Positions 23,328 through 33,087 of a stretch of 64,000 nt of DNA are shown piece after piece (position 1 is the first letter of the stretch; each line of letters starts with the position of its first letter). This DNA comes from Thermincola carboxydiphila (GTDB lineage: Bacteria > Bacillota > Thermincolia > Thermincolales > UBA2595). The stretch covers positions 1 to 64,000 of the forward strand of contig JAENZX010000008.1 of the NCBI GenBank assembly GCA_016841045.1, read 5' to 3'. The position numbers and the translations under genes are program-made. The notes beneath the pieces are model-generated. The model was not told the origin of the DNA, did not search any database, and was given only the letters and a program-made list of their open reading frames with translations.

Positions 23328-25466
23328 ATGAGTCTTGACAGAATATTCAAGGCTGAATCAGTGGCTGTTATCGGGGCCTCAAAAGACGAAACAAAACGGG
23401 GTTATCAGACTATTAAAATCCTACAAGAGGAAAAATATGAAGGCCTTATCTATCCGGTTAACCCCAAGGAAAAGACCATTCTGGGCCTAAAGTGCTACAA
23501 GTCGGTATTGGACATCCTGGAACGAATTGACCTGGCCCTCATCGCAACACCCGCACATACAGTAAAAGAGATACTGGAGGAGTGCGGCAAAAAAGGCATA
23601 GGGGGAGCTGTGGTACTCGCCGGTGGTTTCGGCGAATTGGGAGGAGAAGGGAAACGTTTGGAAGAGGAAATAGTACATACGGCCAGGGAAAAAGGCATAC
23701 GCATGATTGGGCCCAACACTTCCGGGATGATAAGTGTAGCCAATGGCCTCAACCTGGTAGGGCTGCAAAATGTGCCGCATGGTTCCATTGCACTGCTTAC
23801 CCAAAGCGGCAACATTGCCCTTACCTTAATCACGGAAGCCGCCCTCAAAAGCCAGAAAGGTTTTAACTATTATGTGGGCGTGGGCAATGAAGCGGATATT
23901 AAGTTTCACGAATACCTAGAATATTTTACCTCAGATCCCGACACAAAAGCCATTCTGATATATGTGGAAGGACTCAGGGAAGGGCGCCAGTTTCTCCAAC
24001 AGGCAAGCAAAACCTTGCTGACGAAGCCTATTGTGCTTTTGAAAAGCGGGAGGTCTGCCAAGGGCAGCAAGTCCGCAGGCTCACATACGGGCGCTCTGGC
24101 GGGTATTTCGGAGGTGGCAAGCAGCGCCTTCAAAACAGCGGGTATCATCACGGTAGAGCATTCTGACGAGATGTTTCCCATCGCCGAAACCCTGTCTTCC
24201 CTCCCCCTGCTCCACGAAAGCTCCATCGCCATCCTCGCCGACGGAGGGGGGCATGCTACTATTGCGGCAGATTATTTGTCCGAGCTGGGCATTAAACTGC
24301 CGGAGTTTGAAAAGGATACCATAGATAGGCTCGCCGCCATTCTGCCGCATAACGCTTCCCTGGCCAACCCCATCGATGTGGCAGGAGGTACGGACAGCAA
24401 CCCGGCAATTTTCGCTGACTGTGCGGAAATCTTGTTGGAAGATAGCAATATACACGGGCTTCTTATAGTCGGTCTCTTCGGCGGCTACGGCATCCGCTTT
24501 GCCAAAAAGCTGGCCTTCATGGAAGAAGACGCCGCTCACCGCATGGGCAAGTTGGTCAATACGAGCCGTAAACCCATCGTCCTCCACAGCCTCTTCAATT
24601 ACGCCAAGCCCCATTCGCTGGACCTTTTGCGGTATTATAATATTCCGGTATACGATTCTTTGGAGATTGCCTGCAAATGTGTGGAGGCTCTCTTTAACTA
24701 TGGACGTTGTCTGAAGGAAGCTAATAATAATACAGGCCATTTTCAGCTCAACTGGGGAGCAAAAGCCATTCGGGAGGGACAGGAAATCATTGATGGCGCC
24801 CTTGCTGAAGGCAGAAAAGTTCTGCTGGAGCATGAAGCCAAGGAGCTTTTAAGACTGCATGGAGTATCTGTTTCAGTGGACCATTTGGCGCGCAATGAAG
24901 AGGAGGCAGTAAAAATGGCCGAAGAACTCGGCGGCGAAGTGGTCATGAAAATAGTATCACCCGATATCCTGCACAAGTCCGATGCCGGCGGAGTGAGGCT
25001 TAAGCTGAAAAACGAACAGGAGGTACGCACAGCCTTTAAGGAGATAGTTAACAGCGCAGTCGAATATCGGCCCGGAGCTGATATCAAGGGATGCCTCGTA
25101 TCGCGCATGGCCGGCGAAGGTGTGGAGGTCATCGTTGGCACCAAAATAGACGAACAGTTTGGACCCGTCGTAATGTTCGGTTTGGGAGGAATTCTGGTGG
25201 AAGTATTGAAGGATGTTTCCTTTCGAGTAATTCCGGTCTCCGAACGTGAGGCAGCCTCCATGATCAAGGAGATTAAAGCGTCGGCGGTGCTCGACGGAGT
25301 GCGCGGAAAGCCGCCCTGTGACAAACACGCTATAGCTCAACTTATCGAAAAAATCTCGGAGGTTATCGAGGCCTATCCAGCAATTTACGAAATGGATCTT
25401 AACCCGGTCATCGTCCATGAAGAAGGCTTGACTATTGTGGATGCCAGGATAATTCTTAGCAAATGA
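23328..25466 (+). CDS. Acyl-CoA/acetyl-CoA synthetase, NDP-forming (ACD-type, alpha-beta fusion)
   Basis: 712 residues. A CoA-binding Rossmann domain (about 5-130, VAVIGASKDETKRG) is followed by the succinyl-CoA ligase-like domains with SGSHTGALAG (active-site His about 251), and a C-terminal ATP-grasp domain (about 480-710, KIVSPDILHKSDAGGV and GLGGILVEVLKDV). Such enzymes interconvert acyl-CoA, ADP and phosphate with the free acid and ATP, and so conserve energy in anaerobes. The acyl group is not known. GGGGAG before ATG 23328; directly behind the enoyl-CoA hydratase gene. Confidence 0.93.
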   Translation: MSLDRIFKAESVAVIGASKDETKRGYQTIKILQEEKYEGLIYPVNPKEKTILGLKCYKSVLDILERIDLALIATPAHTVKEILEECGKKGIGGAVVLAGGFGELGGEGKRLEEEIVHTAREKGIRMIGPNTSGMISVANGLNLVGLQNVPHGSIALLTQSGNIALTLITEAALKSQKGFNYYVGVGNEADIKFHEYLEYFTSDPDTKAILIYVEGLREGRQFLQQASKTLLTKPIVLLKSGRSAKGSKSAGSHTGALAGISEVASSAFKTAGIITVEHSDEMFPIAETLSSLPLLHESSIAILADGGGHATIAADYLSELGIKLPEFEKDTIDRLAAILPHNASLANPIDVAGGTDSNPAIFADCAEILLEDSNIHGLLIVGLFGGYGIRFAKKLAFMEEDAAHRMGKLVNTSRKPIVLHSLFNYAKPHSLDLLRYYNIPVYDSLEIACKCVEALFNYGRCLKEANNNTGHFQLNWGAKAIREGQEIIDGALAEGRKVLLEHEAKELLRLHGVSVSVDHLARNEEEAVKMAEELGGEVVMKIVSPDILHKSDAGGVRLKLKNEQEVRTAFKEIVNSAVEYRPGADIKGCLVSRMAGEGVEVIVGTKIDEQFGPVVMFGLGGILVEVLKDVSFRVIPVSEREAASMIKEIKASAVLDGVRGKPPCDKHAIAQLIEKISEVIEAYPAIYEMDLNPVIVHEEGLTIVDARIILSK

Positions 25467-25491
25467 AATAGAAATAAGGGATTGATGATTT

Positions 25492-26259
25492 GTGACACCT
25501 AAAATTGACATTCTCATACCTGTTATCGAAAAAGATTTACCTGTTCTTCCCCATGCCATAGATTCAGTACGGAAACATGTCAAACACCCCATAGCTGATA
25601 TAGTGATTGTTGCACCTGATAGTGGAAAAGTAAAACAAGTATGTTCTCAAAAAGGATGCAGGTTTATTGACGAAAACACGGTCTTACCCATTACGAAAAA
25701 AAATATTAATTACAGGACCTCGGAATGGGATAGAGCCGGATGGCTGTTTCAGCAGTTATTAAAGCTCAGCGGAGATAGAATTTGTTCCCAGGACCATTAC
25801 TTAACTTTGGATGCAGATACACTGCTGATCAGGCCCCATATATTTAAGAACAACGATAAGACTGTTTTTTACTGCAGGAATACCAAGCTGTTAGAATATT
25901 TCAGGACTTACAGGAAGCTGCTGGGAGAAAAACCAACAGCACCCTTGTCTTTTGTTGCTCATTATATGTTATTTGAAAAAGCAAAAGTAAAGGAACTAAA
26001 AAGGAAAATTGAACTTCGAAATAAAGACACATGGTTCACCTCAATTATTCAAAGTATTAATAAAGCGTGCAAAGTTACCTTCTCGGAATTCGAAACCTAT
26101 GGGAACTATTTTTATTTAAGGTACCCTGAACAAATAATGCTTAAGAGAGCATTAAATTTAAATCTCAAGAGGACTGACATTCATAAAATAATGTCTTTGG
26201 ATTTTAAGGCTTTGGCAAAAAATTACCGGTCGGTTTCCTTCCATAGTTGGAACCCCTAA
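25492..26259 (+). CDS. DUF6492-type glycosyltransferase-like protein
   Basis: 255 residues, GTG start. It begins KIDILIPVIEKDLPVLPHAI as GT-A fold enzymes do, and has LTLDADTLLIRP (about 101-112) with the acidic metal-binding triad expected of a sugar-nucleotide transferase. Other motifs are GWLFQQLLKLSGD and FSEFETYGNY. It is paralogous to the 30746-31537 gene (same motifs, same length). It opens a surface-sugar cluster that includes GT8 and GT4 enzymes, an epimerase and a GDP-mannose enzyme. The acceptor and donor are unknown. Confidence 0.75.
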   Translation: MTPKIDILIPVIEKDLPVLPHAIDSVRKHVKHPIADIVIVAPDSGKVKQVCSQKGCRFIDENTVLPITKKNINYRTSEWDRAGWLFQQLLKLSGDRICSQDHYLTLDADTLLIRPHIFKNNDKTVFYCRNTKLLEYFRTYRKLLGEKPTAPLSFVAHYMLFEKAKVKELKRKIELRNKDTWFTSIIQSINKACKVTFSEFETYGNYFYLRYPEQIMLKRALNLNLKRTDIHKIMSLDFKALAKNYRSVSFHSWNP

Positions 26260-26279
26260 GACAGTATAAGTTGGTGAAT

Positions 26280-27431
26280 ATGAAAATGATTTTGGAGGCT
26301 TCCAAAAAATTTAAACCATGGGAGGACCCCCAAAGCGGGGTTTCCAGTTATATTCTTGTAGAACGTGTCGCTCCCTTGCAACAGTCATTTTATTTTGTAA
26401 ATCCTTCAATGACTAACGATGGCAGATATTTATGGTTCTACTGTGCATTTCCACCGGCAGGTGATGCCAACTATGGACGTACCCTGGGCGTAGTGGATTT
26501 TTATAAAGATAAAATACATCATTATCCGGAAACGCAGTTTCTGGATGCTTCCCCAATGGTGGATCTGGATACCGGGGACGTATACTGGTGTAACAAATCA
26601 GATGTTTGGAAAAGAGGGCCGGGAAAAGAAGACCGCCTCCAACATATTGCCAAATTTCCTGACGGCCTCAAAAAAGGAGCTATTCATAGAATAGCTACCC
26701 ATTTGACTTATTCTGCAGATAAAACAGAACTGTGTTTTGATGCGGAGGTCGGGAACCGGTCCTATGTAGGTTCCATTTCGTTAAAGACAGGTAATTTTTT
26801 GTTATGGCAGCAATTCCACCGTTGCTATAATCATGCTCAGTTCAACCCTTGTGACCCCAATTTAATGCTCTTGGCACAGGATTATTTTTTTGATAAGGTT
26901 GCAGGAAGGCGGTATGGAATTGAACGTGATAAAGAAGGAAGACTTAAACGAATGTGGGTGCTTCAGAGGGGTAAACCGGCAGTTTCTATAATGCCCAAAT
27001 GGAAATCTGCATCCCACGAATGGTGGAGTGCAGATGGGAAGTTTATTTACTATATTGATTCAAAAAGGGGTACAGTCAGAGTTAATATGAAAACAGGCGA
27101 AAAAATTCTGGTTAACCCCTATGGACGCTGGCATGGGCATTCCAGCAGAGATAATCACTACTTTGTTGCGGACAACATTGCTGACGAAAACGGGTTTTTC
27201 CGGGGATGTGCAGCAAATGTAAATTTCTTTAACAGGCGTACCCGGCGTAAGGTGAACATTGTGACAAAGGCTCCGGCTTTGAGTTCGCGAGGGAATCGGT
27301 CCGTTTATCATGTGGATCCTCACCCACAATTTGTCTGTAATGATAAGTATATAGTTTATACGACATCGGTGTTGGGGCGCATAGATGTTGCTGTTGTGAA
27401 GACCAAAGAATTAATTGCGGCAACAAGCTAA
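26280..27431 (+). CDS. Beta-propeller (TolB/oligogalacturonate-lyase-like) protein
   Basis: About 383 residues with repeated beta-propeller-type strands (for example SMTNDGRYLWFYCAFPP, THLTYSADKTELCFDAEVG, WWSADGKFIYYIDSKRGT). There is a cluster of His residues around YNHAQFNPCDP, HEWWSADG and GRWHGHSSRDNHY, a layout seen in oligogalacturonate lyase-related proteins. No signal peptide. The frame is open upstream to 26247, overlapping the previous gene; GTTGGTGA before ATG 26280 gives the chosen start. The cluster suggests a role in carbohydrate metabolism or surface-polymer handling, but this is inference. Confidence 0.65.
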   Translation: MKMILEASKKFKPWEDPQSGVSSYILVERVAPLQQSFYFVNPSMTNDGRYLWFYCAFPPAGDANYGRTLGVVDFYKDKIHHYPETQFLDASPMVDLDTGDVYWCNKSDVWKRGPGKEDRLQHIAKFPDGLKKGAIHRIATHLTYSADKTELCFDAEVGNRSYVGSISLKTGNFLLWQQFHRCYNHAQFNPCDPNLMLLAQDYFFDKVAGRRYGIERDKEGRLKRMWVLQRGKPAVSIMPKWKSASHEWWSADGKFIYYIDSKRGTVRVNMKTGEKILVNPYGRWHGHSSRDNHYFVADNIADENGFFRGCAANVNFFNRRTRRKVNIVTKAPALSSRGNRSVYHVDPHPQFVCNDKYIVYTTSVLGRIDVAVVKTKELIAATS

Positions 27432-27490
27432 ATTCGAGACGCCTTCATCTAGTTGTAATTGTTTAAATTTTTTAATCTGGAGGTGTACCT

Positions 27491-28306
27491 TTGTCTAAAG
27501 ATACAGTCAAAAGTGCTGAAAAAACAATAATTCACATCGTTACTGTTACTAATAACACTTATGCTGGGCCGGCAGCCGTAATGCTAAATTCACTGTTAGA
27601 AAATAAGGTCTCACAGAATCCCATACAAATATATGTCATTGCCAGCGAGCTGGCCGAAAACAATAAAGCTCTATTGGCCAAAACAGTTGCAAAATTTAAT
27701 TTGAAGATTAATTTCATTCTGATAGATCCATCAATATATGAGGACTTTAAGACGGTTAAATATCTAACTAAGGAAACTTATTACCGTATATCTATACCTG
27801 ATCTTTTAAGCGAAAACGTACAGAAAGCGGTTTATTTAGATTGTGATATCATCGTTAAAACCGACATAACGAAGTTCTGGAGTATCAATATTGATAAGTA
27901 TTTCTTAGGCGCAGTTGAGGATTTCTGTGTTAAGGATTCAAGAAACAGTCATCTCCCAATGTCAAAGGATTCGAAATATTTTAATGCGGGTGTGCTATTA
28001 ATTAACCTAAGAAAGTGGCGGGAAGATTATATAAAAAGCAAAGTTATTAACTTCATAAAAACCAACTCATCAAGAATCAAATTTTGTAGTCAGGATCCTC
28101 TAAATGCCATCCTTCATGATAAATGGCTCCAGTTAGACCCAAAATGGAATTTCTTTCCCCGTTATCTGACTATCCCTGGTCTTAAGACAATAAAACCAGC
28201 TTTTATTCATTACGCAGGACCCAAAAAACCATGGAAGGACAATGTTCGGCTGAAAAGTGAGTATCTAAAATATGCAAAAAATGTTTTTGCCTCGAGCCCT
28301 CGTTAA
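27491..28306 (+). CDS. Glycosyltransferase family 8 protein
   Basis: 271 residues. It has the GT8 pattern: HIVTVTNNTYAGPAAVMLNSLL at the start, TYYRISIPDLL, the DxD metal site in AVYLDCDIIV (about 114-123), FNAGVLLINLRKWRE, and SQDPLNAILHDKW plus HYAGPKKPW near the end. Retaining GT8 enzymes transfer glucose or galactose from UDP-sugars, often in lipopolysaccharide or spore/cell-surface glycan synthesis. TTG start after GGAGGTG. It converges with the epimerase gene, overlapping it by 4 nt at the 3' ends. Confidence 0.9.
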   Translation: MSKDTVKSAEKTIIHIVTVTNNTYAGPAAVMLNSLLENKVSQNPIQIYVIASELAENNKALLAKTVAKFNLKINFILIDPSIYEDFKTVKYLTKETYYRISIPDLLSENVQKAVYLDCDIIVKTDITKFWSINIDKYFLGAVEDFCVKDSRNSHLPMSKDSKYFNAGVLLINLRKWREDYIKSKVINFIKTNSSRIKFCSQDPLNAILHDKWLQLDPKWNFFPRYLTIPGLKTIKPAFIHYAGPKKPWKDNVRLKSEYLKYAKNVFASSPR

Positions 28307-29298
28307 TACCTGGGCTGTTTTTTTGCCATGATGCTGGATACATACTTCTTAATTCCGGCTTTAAATTCAGTCTTTGTTTGATACCCCAGTATCTCTTTAG
28401 CTTTGCTTATATCTGCAAGAGTACGCATTACATCCCCTGGCTGCATTGGCAGCATTTTCAATTTTGCTTTTTTCCCCAAAGTTTCTTCTAGGGTCTTAAT
28501 GACTCTATTTAGGTTGATACTATTACCTGACCCCAGATTAAACACTTCATATTTGCCAATTCCGCTGCTAACCCACTCTATAGACTTTTTAACTCCGTTA
28601 ATAATATCCTCTATAAAGGTATAGTCCCTTTCTGTAGTTCCATCTCCATAAAAGGGGACCTCTTTATCTTCCATAATTAAGTATGTAAACTTATTTATAG
28701 CCAAATCCGGTCTTTGTCGTGGTCCAAAAACTGTAAAAAACCTTAAACAGGCTGTATTTATATTATATAAACTGTGATATGTATGGCATAAAAGTTCTCC
28801 GGCTTTTTTGGTAGCTGCATAAGGTGAAATAGGAAAATCCACTATATCTGCCTCTGAGAACGGGAATTTTTCATTATTTCCATAAACCGAAGATGAAGAA
28901 GCGAAAATAAACCTCTTAATATTATGTTTTCGGCATAGTTCCAGCAAATTCAAAGTACCGTTTATATTTACATCGGCATAAAGCAGGGGCTTCTCAATAG
29001 ACGGTCTGACCCCTGCATATGAAGCAATGTGAATTACAACTTCTATTTTCTCGCTAGAAAAAACTTTATCCAAAAAATTAAAATCTCTTATATCCCCTTC
29101 ATATAGAACATAATTATTTTCCGGTATATTTTCTTCATTTAGAGTCTTTATAGTGTCGGAAACATTTTCTCTTTTTATCTGAGGGTTATAAAAATCATTG
29201 AATGAATCAATATTTAAAACTTTATGTCCTTCCTTTAGAAGAACTTCACATAAATGTGAACCTATAAACCCGGCACCGCCTGTGACTAGAACAGTCAT
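28303..29298 (-). CDS. NAD-dependent epimerase (UDP-glucuronate/UDP-glucose 4-epimerase-like)
   Basis: 331 residues of the extended SDR family: NAD-binding TGGAGFIGSHL (6-16), SSSVYG (about 126-131), the catalytic Tyr-Lys pair in SPYAATKKAGE, and RFFTVFGPRQRPD. NSFNDFYNP-type text near residue 32 resembles UDP-glucuronate 4-epimerases (CapI/LspL). It would supply an epimerised sugar nucleotide, such as UDP-galacturonate, to the neighbouring glycosyltransferases. It reads opposite to its left neighbour and may be transcribed with or after the GT4 gene at 29395-30561. Confidence 0.88.
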   Translation of the reverse strand: MTVLVTGGAGFIGSHLCEVLLKEGHKVLNIDSFNDFYNPQIKRENVSDTIKTLNEENIPENNYVLYEGDIRDFNFLDKVFSSEKIEVVIHIASYAGVRPSIEKPLLYADVNINGTLNLLELCRKHNIKRFIFASSSSVYGNNEKFPFSEADIVDFPISPYAATKKAGELLCHTYHSLYNINTACLRFFTVFGPRQRPDLAINKFTYLIMEDKEVPFYGDGTTERDYTFIEDIINGVKKSIEWVSSGIGKYEVFNLGSGNSINLNRVIKTLEETLGKKAKLKMLPMQPGDVMRTLADISKAKEILGYQTKTEFKAGIKKYVSSIMAKKQPRY

Positions 29299-29394
29299 CA
29301 GAAATCCCCCTTGCCACTTGTTTGCGGTTTTTAGTTTGTTATTTTAATAAAACGCACCCATTCTGTTTAGGTACGTTTTTGAATGTATGCCTTG

Positions 29395-30561
29395 CTAAAT
29401 AATGCTTCTTTTTATTGTATTTTCAATAGCTTCTTTTAATGCTATTCCGGCAGCATCCCAGGACATTTTGATCATATCGTCTCTCCCTTGGCTTCCTTTT
29501 TGTTTGCATATTGCCGGGTTTTCAAATGCTAATCTCATTTTTCTTCTTAAGTCAGGAATACTTGGTTCAGCCCAAAGCTGTTCTTTATCATCAAATAAGT
29601 GCGCAAATTTCCGCGATATGGCGGTGTTCATGCTTTTTGAAGGATTAACAAGGTTGTAATCCACCAGAATGGCATTATCCTTATGTAAGAAATCCATATG
29701 GCCTCCCCAGCCGGTGGCTATGACCGGCAAACCGCTTGACAGGGCTTCAATAAAAGGCAGACCAACACCCTCTCCTCTTGTTGGAAGTACAAATGCATTG
29801 CCCAACGTATAAAGGCCTGGCAATTCTTTTTTTTCAAGTATTTTGGTGATTAATTTTAGGGGTGCTGTATTTATGTCGGAAAACCCAAGTCTTTTTTTGT
29901 AGTTATTAATAATTTGTGGAATGGAATTACCCATTTTCTCATTTCCGCTCCAATGGGTTTTAACTATTAATAGTACGTTTTCATCAGGCTTGAACTCTTC
30001 CCAGTAGGCTTTAAATAATCCTTCGGGATTTTTGCGGTGCTGGAAATCGAAGACTGAGAAAAAAATAAACTTTCCCTGTGCTCCATCAACCTGTAGTTTC
30101 TTAATTGCAGGGTTGAAGAAAGCGGTATCTGCCCCATGTGGCACATGAAAAATTGGTACCTTTACACCGCTAAATTTGAGAGCTTCCATATTCTGTTTGG
30201 ATGGAACGCAAACAGCATCAAATTCATTAATAGTCGGAAACCAGTCTTTTGGTATTTTCGTAGTCTCCCAAACAGTATTTAAAATAATGTGTTTATAATC
30301 TTTTCTTGCTTTTTTCAGATCGATGTTGTAGGGGTGGTTATGGTAGACCAATACTTTGGGTTTAGTCTTAGACATAGGCTTCTTAATTAAATGACTCAAG
30401 TTCCTTATTTCACTGTCTATCTCCGGTAAATAGGCGGCGGAAGTTCCAATTTTCACGTCTACCCCCAGCTTATCTAAACTATAAATATACTCTCTGCAGG
30501 CCGTGCCGAAACCACCTGTATGAAATACCCGACCCCGAAACACAACTTGATATTCTGACAT
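29395..30561 (-). CDS. Glycosyltransferase (GT4, GT-B fold)
   Basis: 388 residues. The N-terminal half begins VVFRGRVFHTGGFGTACREYI. The C-terminal half holds the donor-binding pattern FIEALSSGLPVIATGWGGH, with the Glu of the E-x7-E motif preceded by PTRGEGVGLP, as in GT4 enzymes. It likely transfers a sugar from a nucleotide donor to a growing surface glycan. No signal or membrane segment, so cytosolic face. It lies upstream of the epimerase gene in the same direction with a gap of about 95 nt. Confidence 0.88.
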   Translation of the reverse strand: MSEYQVVFRGRVFHTGGFGTACREYIYSLDKLGVDVKIGTSAAYLPEIDSEIRNLSHLIKKPMSKTKPKVLVYHNHPYNIDLKKARKDYKHIILNTVWETTKIPKDWFPTINEFDAVCVPSKQNMEALKFSGVKVPIFHVPHGADTAFFNPAIKKLQVDGAQGKFIFFSVFDFQHRKNPEGLFKAYWEEFKPDENVLLIVKTHWSGNEKMGNSIPQIINNYKKRLGFSDINTAPLKLITKILEKKELPGLYTLGNAFVLPTRGEGVGLPFIEALSSGLPVIATGWGGHMDFLHKDNAILVDYNLVNPSKSMNTAISRKFAHLFDDKEQLWAEPSIPDLRRKMRLAFENPAICKQKGSQGRDDMIKMSWDAAGIALKEAIENTIKRSII

Positions 30562-30745
30562 TGTCTTTCCCTCTATTCTGAGTGCATCTTACTTATCGTT
30601 TTTTATGTAAATGAAGTTATTACATAATAGTTTAAAACTGCAAAAATGGTGAACCTGATATAGCTGTCATCGCTGGTGCAATAGAGCCTGGAAGATTCAC
30701 CAGTTAATTTCCGAATCATATGATATTGGGAAAGGAGATGTTAAA

Positions 30746-31537
30746 ATGAACAAGATAGATGTTCTTATACCAGCTATTGAAAAGGATCTGGATGTTCTGC
30801 CTCATGCAATAGAATCGGCAAGAAAACAGGTAAGGCATCCTATAGGAAAAATTTTTATTGTCGCCCCGGAAAGCAAAAAAATTATAGATTTATGTACTTC
30901 AAAGGACTGCAAATTTATTGACGAAAATTCTGTGCTGCCAATAACAAAAAGAGATATCAACTACTCTCCAACTAAAAGAAAAATTTCTGTGGACCGTTCG
31001 GGTTGGTTATTTCAACAGTTTTTAAAACTAAGCGGTGATAATTTAGGCAGCAATGACAGTTTTTTGGTTCTTGATGCTGATACGGTGTTAATTCGCCCAC
31101 ACATTTTTGAGCATAACGGTAAATCAATCTTTTTTTGCAGATCGTTGTACTACAAACCCTATTTCTCAACTTATAAAAGATTAATGGGAGAAGAGGCGCC
31201 CGGTCCTTCTCAACGTATCTTTTTTGTTAGTCACTACATGTATTTTAAGAAGAGCCATCTTCGGGAGCTCAAAAAGATAATTGAGTCAAGGCATAATACA
31301 GATTGGTATACGGCTATATTAAAAAGCATTAATAAAAATCAGTGGGATAGCTTTTCGGAATACGAGACTTATGGGAATTTTATGCTGAAAAACCACCCGC
31401 AAGAAACTATTTTGAAGCCACGCCGGAATTTAAGTTTAAAAAGAAACAGCATAGAAAATATCTCTAAGATAGATATGAAGCAGCTGGTAAAAAAACATAA
31501 TATCCGTTCAGTCTCATTTCATAGCTGGAATAAGTAG
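30746..31537 (+). CDS. DUF6492-type glycosyltransferase-like protein, paralog 2
   Basis: 263 residues, ATG start with GGAAAGGAGATG before it. It has the same framework as the 25492-26259 protein: KIDVLIPAIEKDLDVLPHAI, IVAPESKKI, FIDENSVLPITKRDINY, GWLFQQFLKLSGD, LVLDADTVLIRP, FSEYETYGNF and a final SVSFHSWNK. The shared acidic triad in LDADT is the probable metal site. The two copies flank the GT8/epimerase/GT4 genes, so they likely arose by duplication and use related acceptors. Confidence 0.75.
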   Translation: MNKIDVLIPAIEKDLDVLPHAIESARKQVRHPIGKIFIVAPESKKIIDLCTSKDCKFIDENSVLPITKRDINYSPTKRKISVDRSGWLFQQFLKLSGDNLGSNDSFLVLDADTVLIRPHIFEHNGKSIFFCRSLYYKPYFSTYKRLMGEEAPGPSQRIFFVSHYMYFKKSHLRELKKIIESRHNTDWYTAILKSINKNQWDSFSEYETYGNFMLKNHPQETILKPRRNLSLKRNSIENISKIDMKQLVKKHNIRSVSFHSWNK

Positions 31538-31549
31538 AATTGCCTGTGA

Positions 31550-32920
31550 CTATAGGGACTGGTATTCAAAACCAGCAAGGTGCACTGCGTAGGATATAGG
31601 AAGGCTGAAAACCTGGGATGCCCAATCGGGGAAGTCAACCATATGGCTTCTTGGAACCATTCCCGGGTTTCCGTTTGCTTCCAGAAGACAGGGCTTTCCA
31701 GATTGGTCCACTACGACATCAAGTCCGAGTTCTCCAAGAGGCCCATATTTCTTGTCAAGGGCGGCTGCTGTCCTGATACCTAACTCAACCAGTGAATTGA
31801 TAAAATTATCTTTAGTAGTTCCAAGCTTATATTCGATATCATTGAAAAGCTTCTTCAAAGGGACGAATTCACTGGCGCCTGCGGCATGATTGGTTAAAAA
31901 GGAACTGCCGGTTGCTGCATTAGTGAAAATTGCGGGTACCAGCCATTTTCCGTTACCGCTTTTACATAACATGATTCGGAAACAAAAAGGTTGACTTTTG
32001 TATCCCAATACAGAGATAGCCTCTTGGATAATATACCATCTCCGCGGGTGCCTAGATGCCTGTAACTTGTTGAAAACCTGCTGAGGGCTAGTCAGCTTTT
32101 CTTCTAACACCTGGCCCTTTGCCATATACAGACATTTTACCCCGTTTGGCTCCAATGAGGCCGTAACAATTCCCCGGCCCTTCATGCCTGTAAGCGGTTT
32201 AATGAAAATTTTGCCGTGTTTTTTCAATAGGCTTTCAATATCAAGAGCAGAAGTACAGAGTCGTGTTTCAGGCAAATGGTTTTTTAGAAGATTGTCTTTA
32301 TATAAGGCAATATAAAAATTCAGCTTATTAATCATGGTATTTTTATTAAAGATTTTTCCCTTACCTATATGTTTTTCAAGCTTTTTGTGGGTCCGGTAGG
32401 CACTTGGGTAACACCTGTCGATCACTGCATCGGGGTAAGGCAGATCAGCGAGGAGCCAGGTCCTTGTAGAAGAATCGAAATAGTAGCCCTTGATAGTATT
32501 GTTTTTGCTATTAACTCCCTGACTGCTGAAAACATACAGGAGGCCACTTTTTAACATTGCATGGTAATTTATATAAAAACGGAATCTTTTCTTTGCATAA
32601 GTGTAGGGGAATGTAAGGATTCCAATGATTGGTCCAAGGCGCAGCTTTTGTTTACCTGTACGTTTAAAAACTAATTTCACGTCTGGCGGTATATGGAGTT
32701 CCTGTAAAACTTTTTCGGATATTTTTATATCAGCTTCGGTTTGTAGGTCGTTAGGATTCGACTGAATGACATTTACTAAAATTGTTAAATTACCAAATTG
32801 GAGTTCTACTGGGTTTCTCGGGTCTAATTTCAATTGGTTAATAACATTAGGACAAAACTTTATCACCAGTTCATCAGTTTCCAATCTCAAAACCTTACAG
32901 ATTATGGTTTCATCGGCCAA
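31550..32920 (-). CDS. YheC/YheD-type spore-coat-associated ATP-grasp protein (paralog 1)
   Basis: 456 residues. The N-terminal part is beta-rich (LRLGPIIGILT, then YYFDSSTRTWLLADLPYPDAVIDRCYP). The C-terminal ATP-grasp domain has IFIKPLTGMKGRGI, LEEKLTSP and GELGLDVVVDQSGKPCLLEANGNPG, the Mg-ATP site. The family is tied to spore coat or exosporium in Bacillus; the reaction is unproved but ATP-grasp enzymes usually ligate carboxylates to amines. TTG start after GCAGGAGATGAA. Paralogs are at 51390-52703 and 55156-56514. Confidence 0.9.
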   Translation of the reverse strand: MADETIICKVLRLETDELVIKFCPNVINQLKLDPRNPVELQFGNLTILVNVIQSNPNDLQTEADIKISEKVLQELHIPPDVKLVFKRTGKQKLRLGPIIGILTFPYTYAKKRFRFYINYHAMLKSGLLYVFSSQGVNSKNNTIKGYYFDSSTRTWLLADLPYPDAVIDRCYPSAYRTHKKLEKHIGKGKIFNKNTMINKLNFYIALYKDNLLKNHLPETRLCTSALDIESLLKKHGKIFIKPLTGMKGRGIVTASLEPNGVKCLYMAKGQVLEEKLTSPQQVFNKLQASRHPRRWYIIQEAISVLGYKSQPFCFRIMLCKSGNGKWLVPAIFTNAATGSSFLTNHAAGASEFVPLKKLFNDIEYKLGTTKDNFINSLVELGIRTAAALDKKYGPLGELGLDVVVDQSGKPCLLEANGNPGMVPRSHMVDFPDWASQVFSLPISYAVHLAGFEYQSL

Positions 32921-33087
32921 TCAAATTCATCTCCTGCATTTTCTTGATTTTTTCCTACATTATATGTGGATTTTAAAAATCAGGGAACTGATCTTTATGG
33001 AGGATTACAATTTACGCAGGATTGAAGCCAATAACTGCAGTTAAAACATAGAATAAAATGAAATTAGTTTTAAGGAGGTTACATTAA

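Noticed and set aside
22616-23350. 244-residue open frame on the minus strand
   Set aside because: It lies opposite the enoyl-CoA hydratase gene, in a GC-rich stretch where antisense frames stay open by chance; no domain or ribosome binding site.
24081-24833. 250-residue minus-strand open frame, and similar ones to 25592
   Set aside because: Shadow of the NDP-forming acyl-CoA synthetase; the plus-strand protein has clear motifs and the antisense frames have none.
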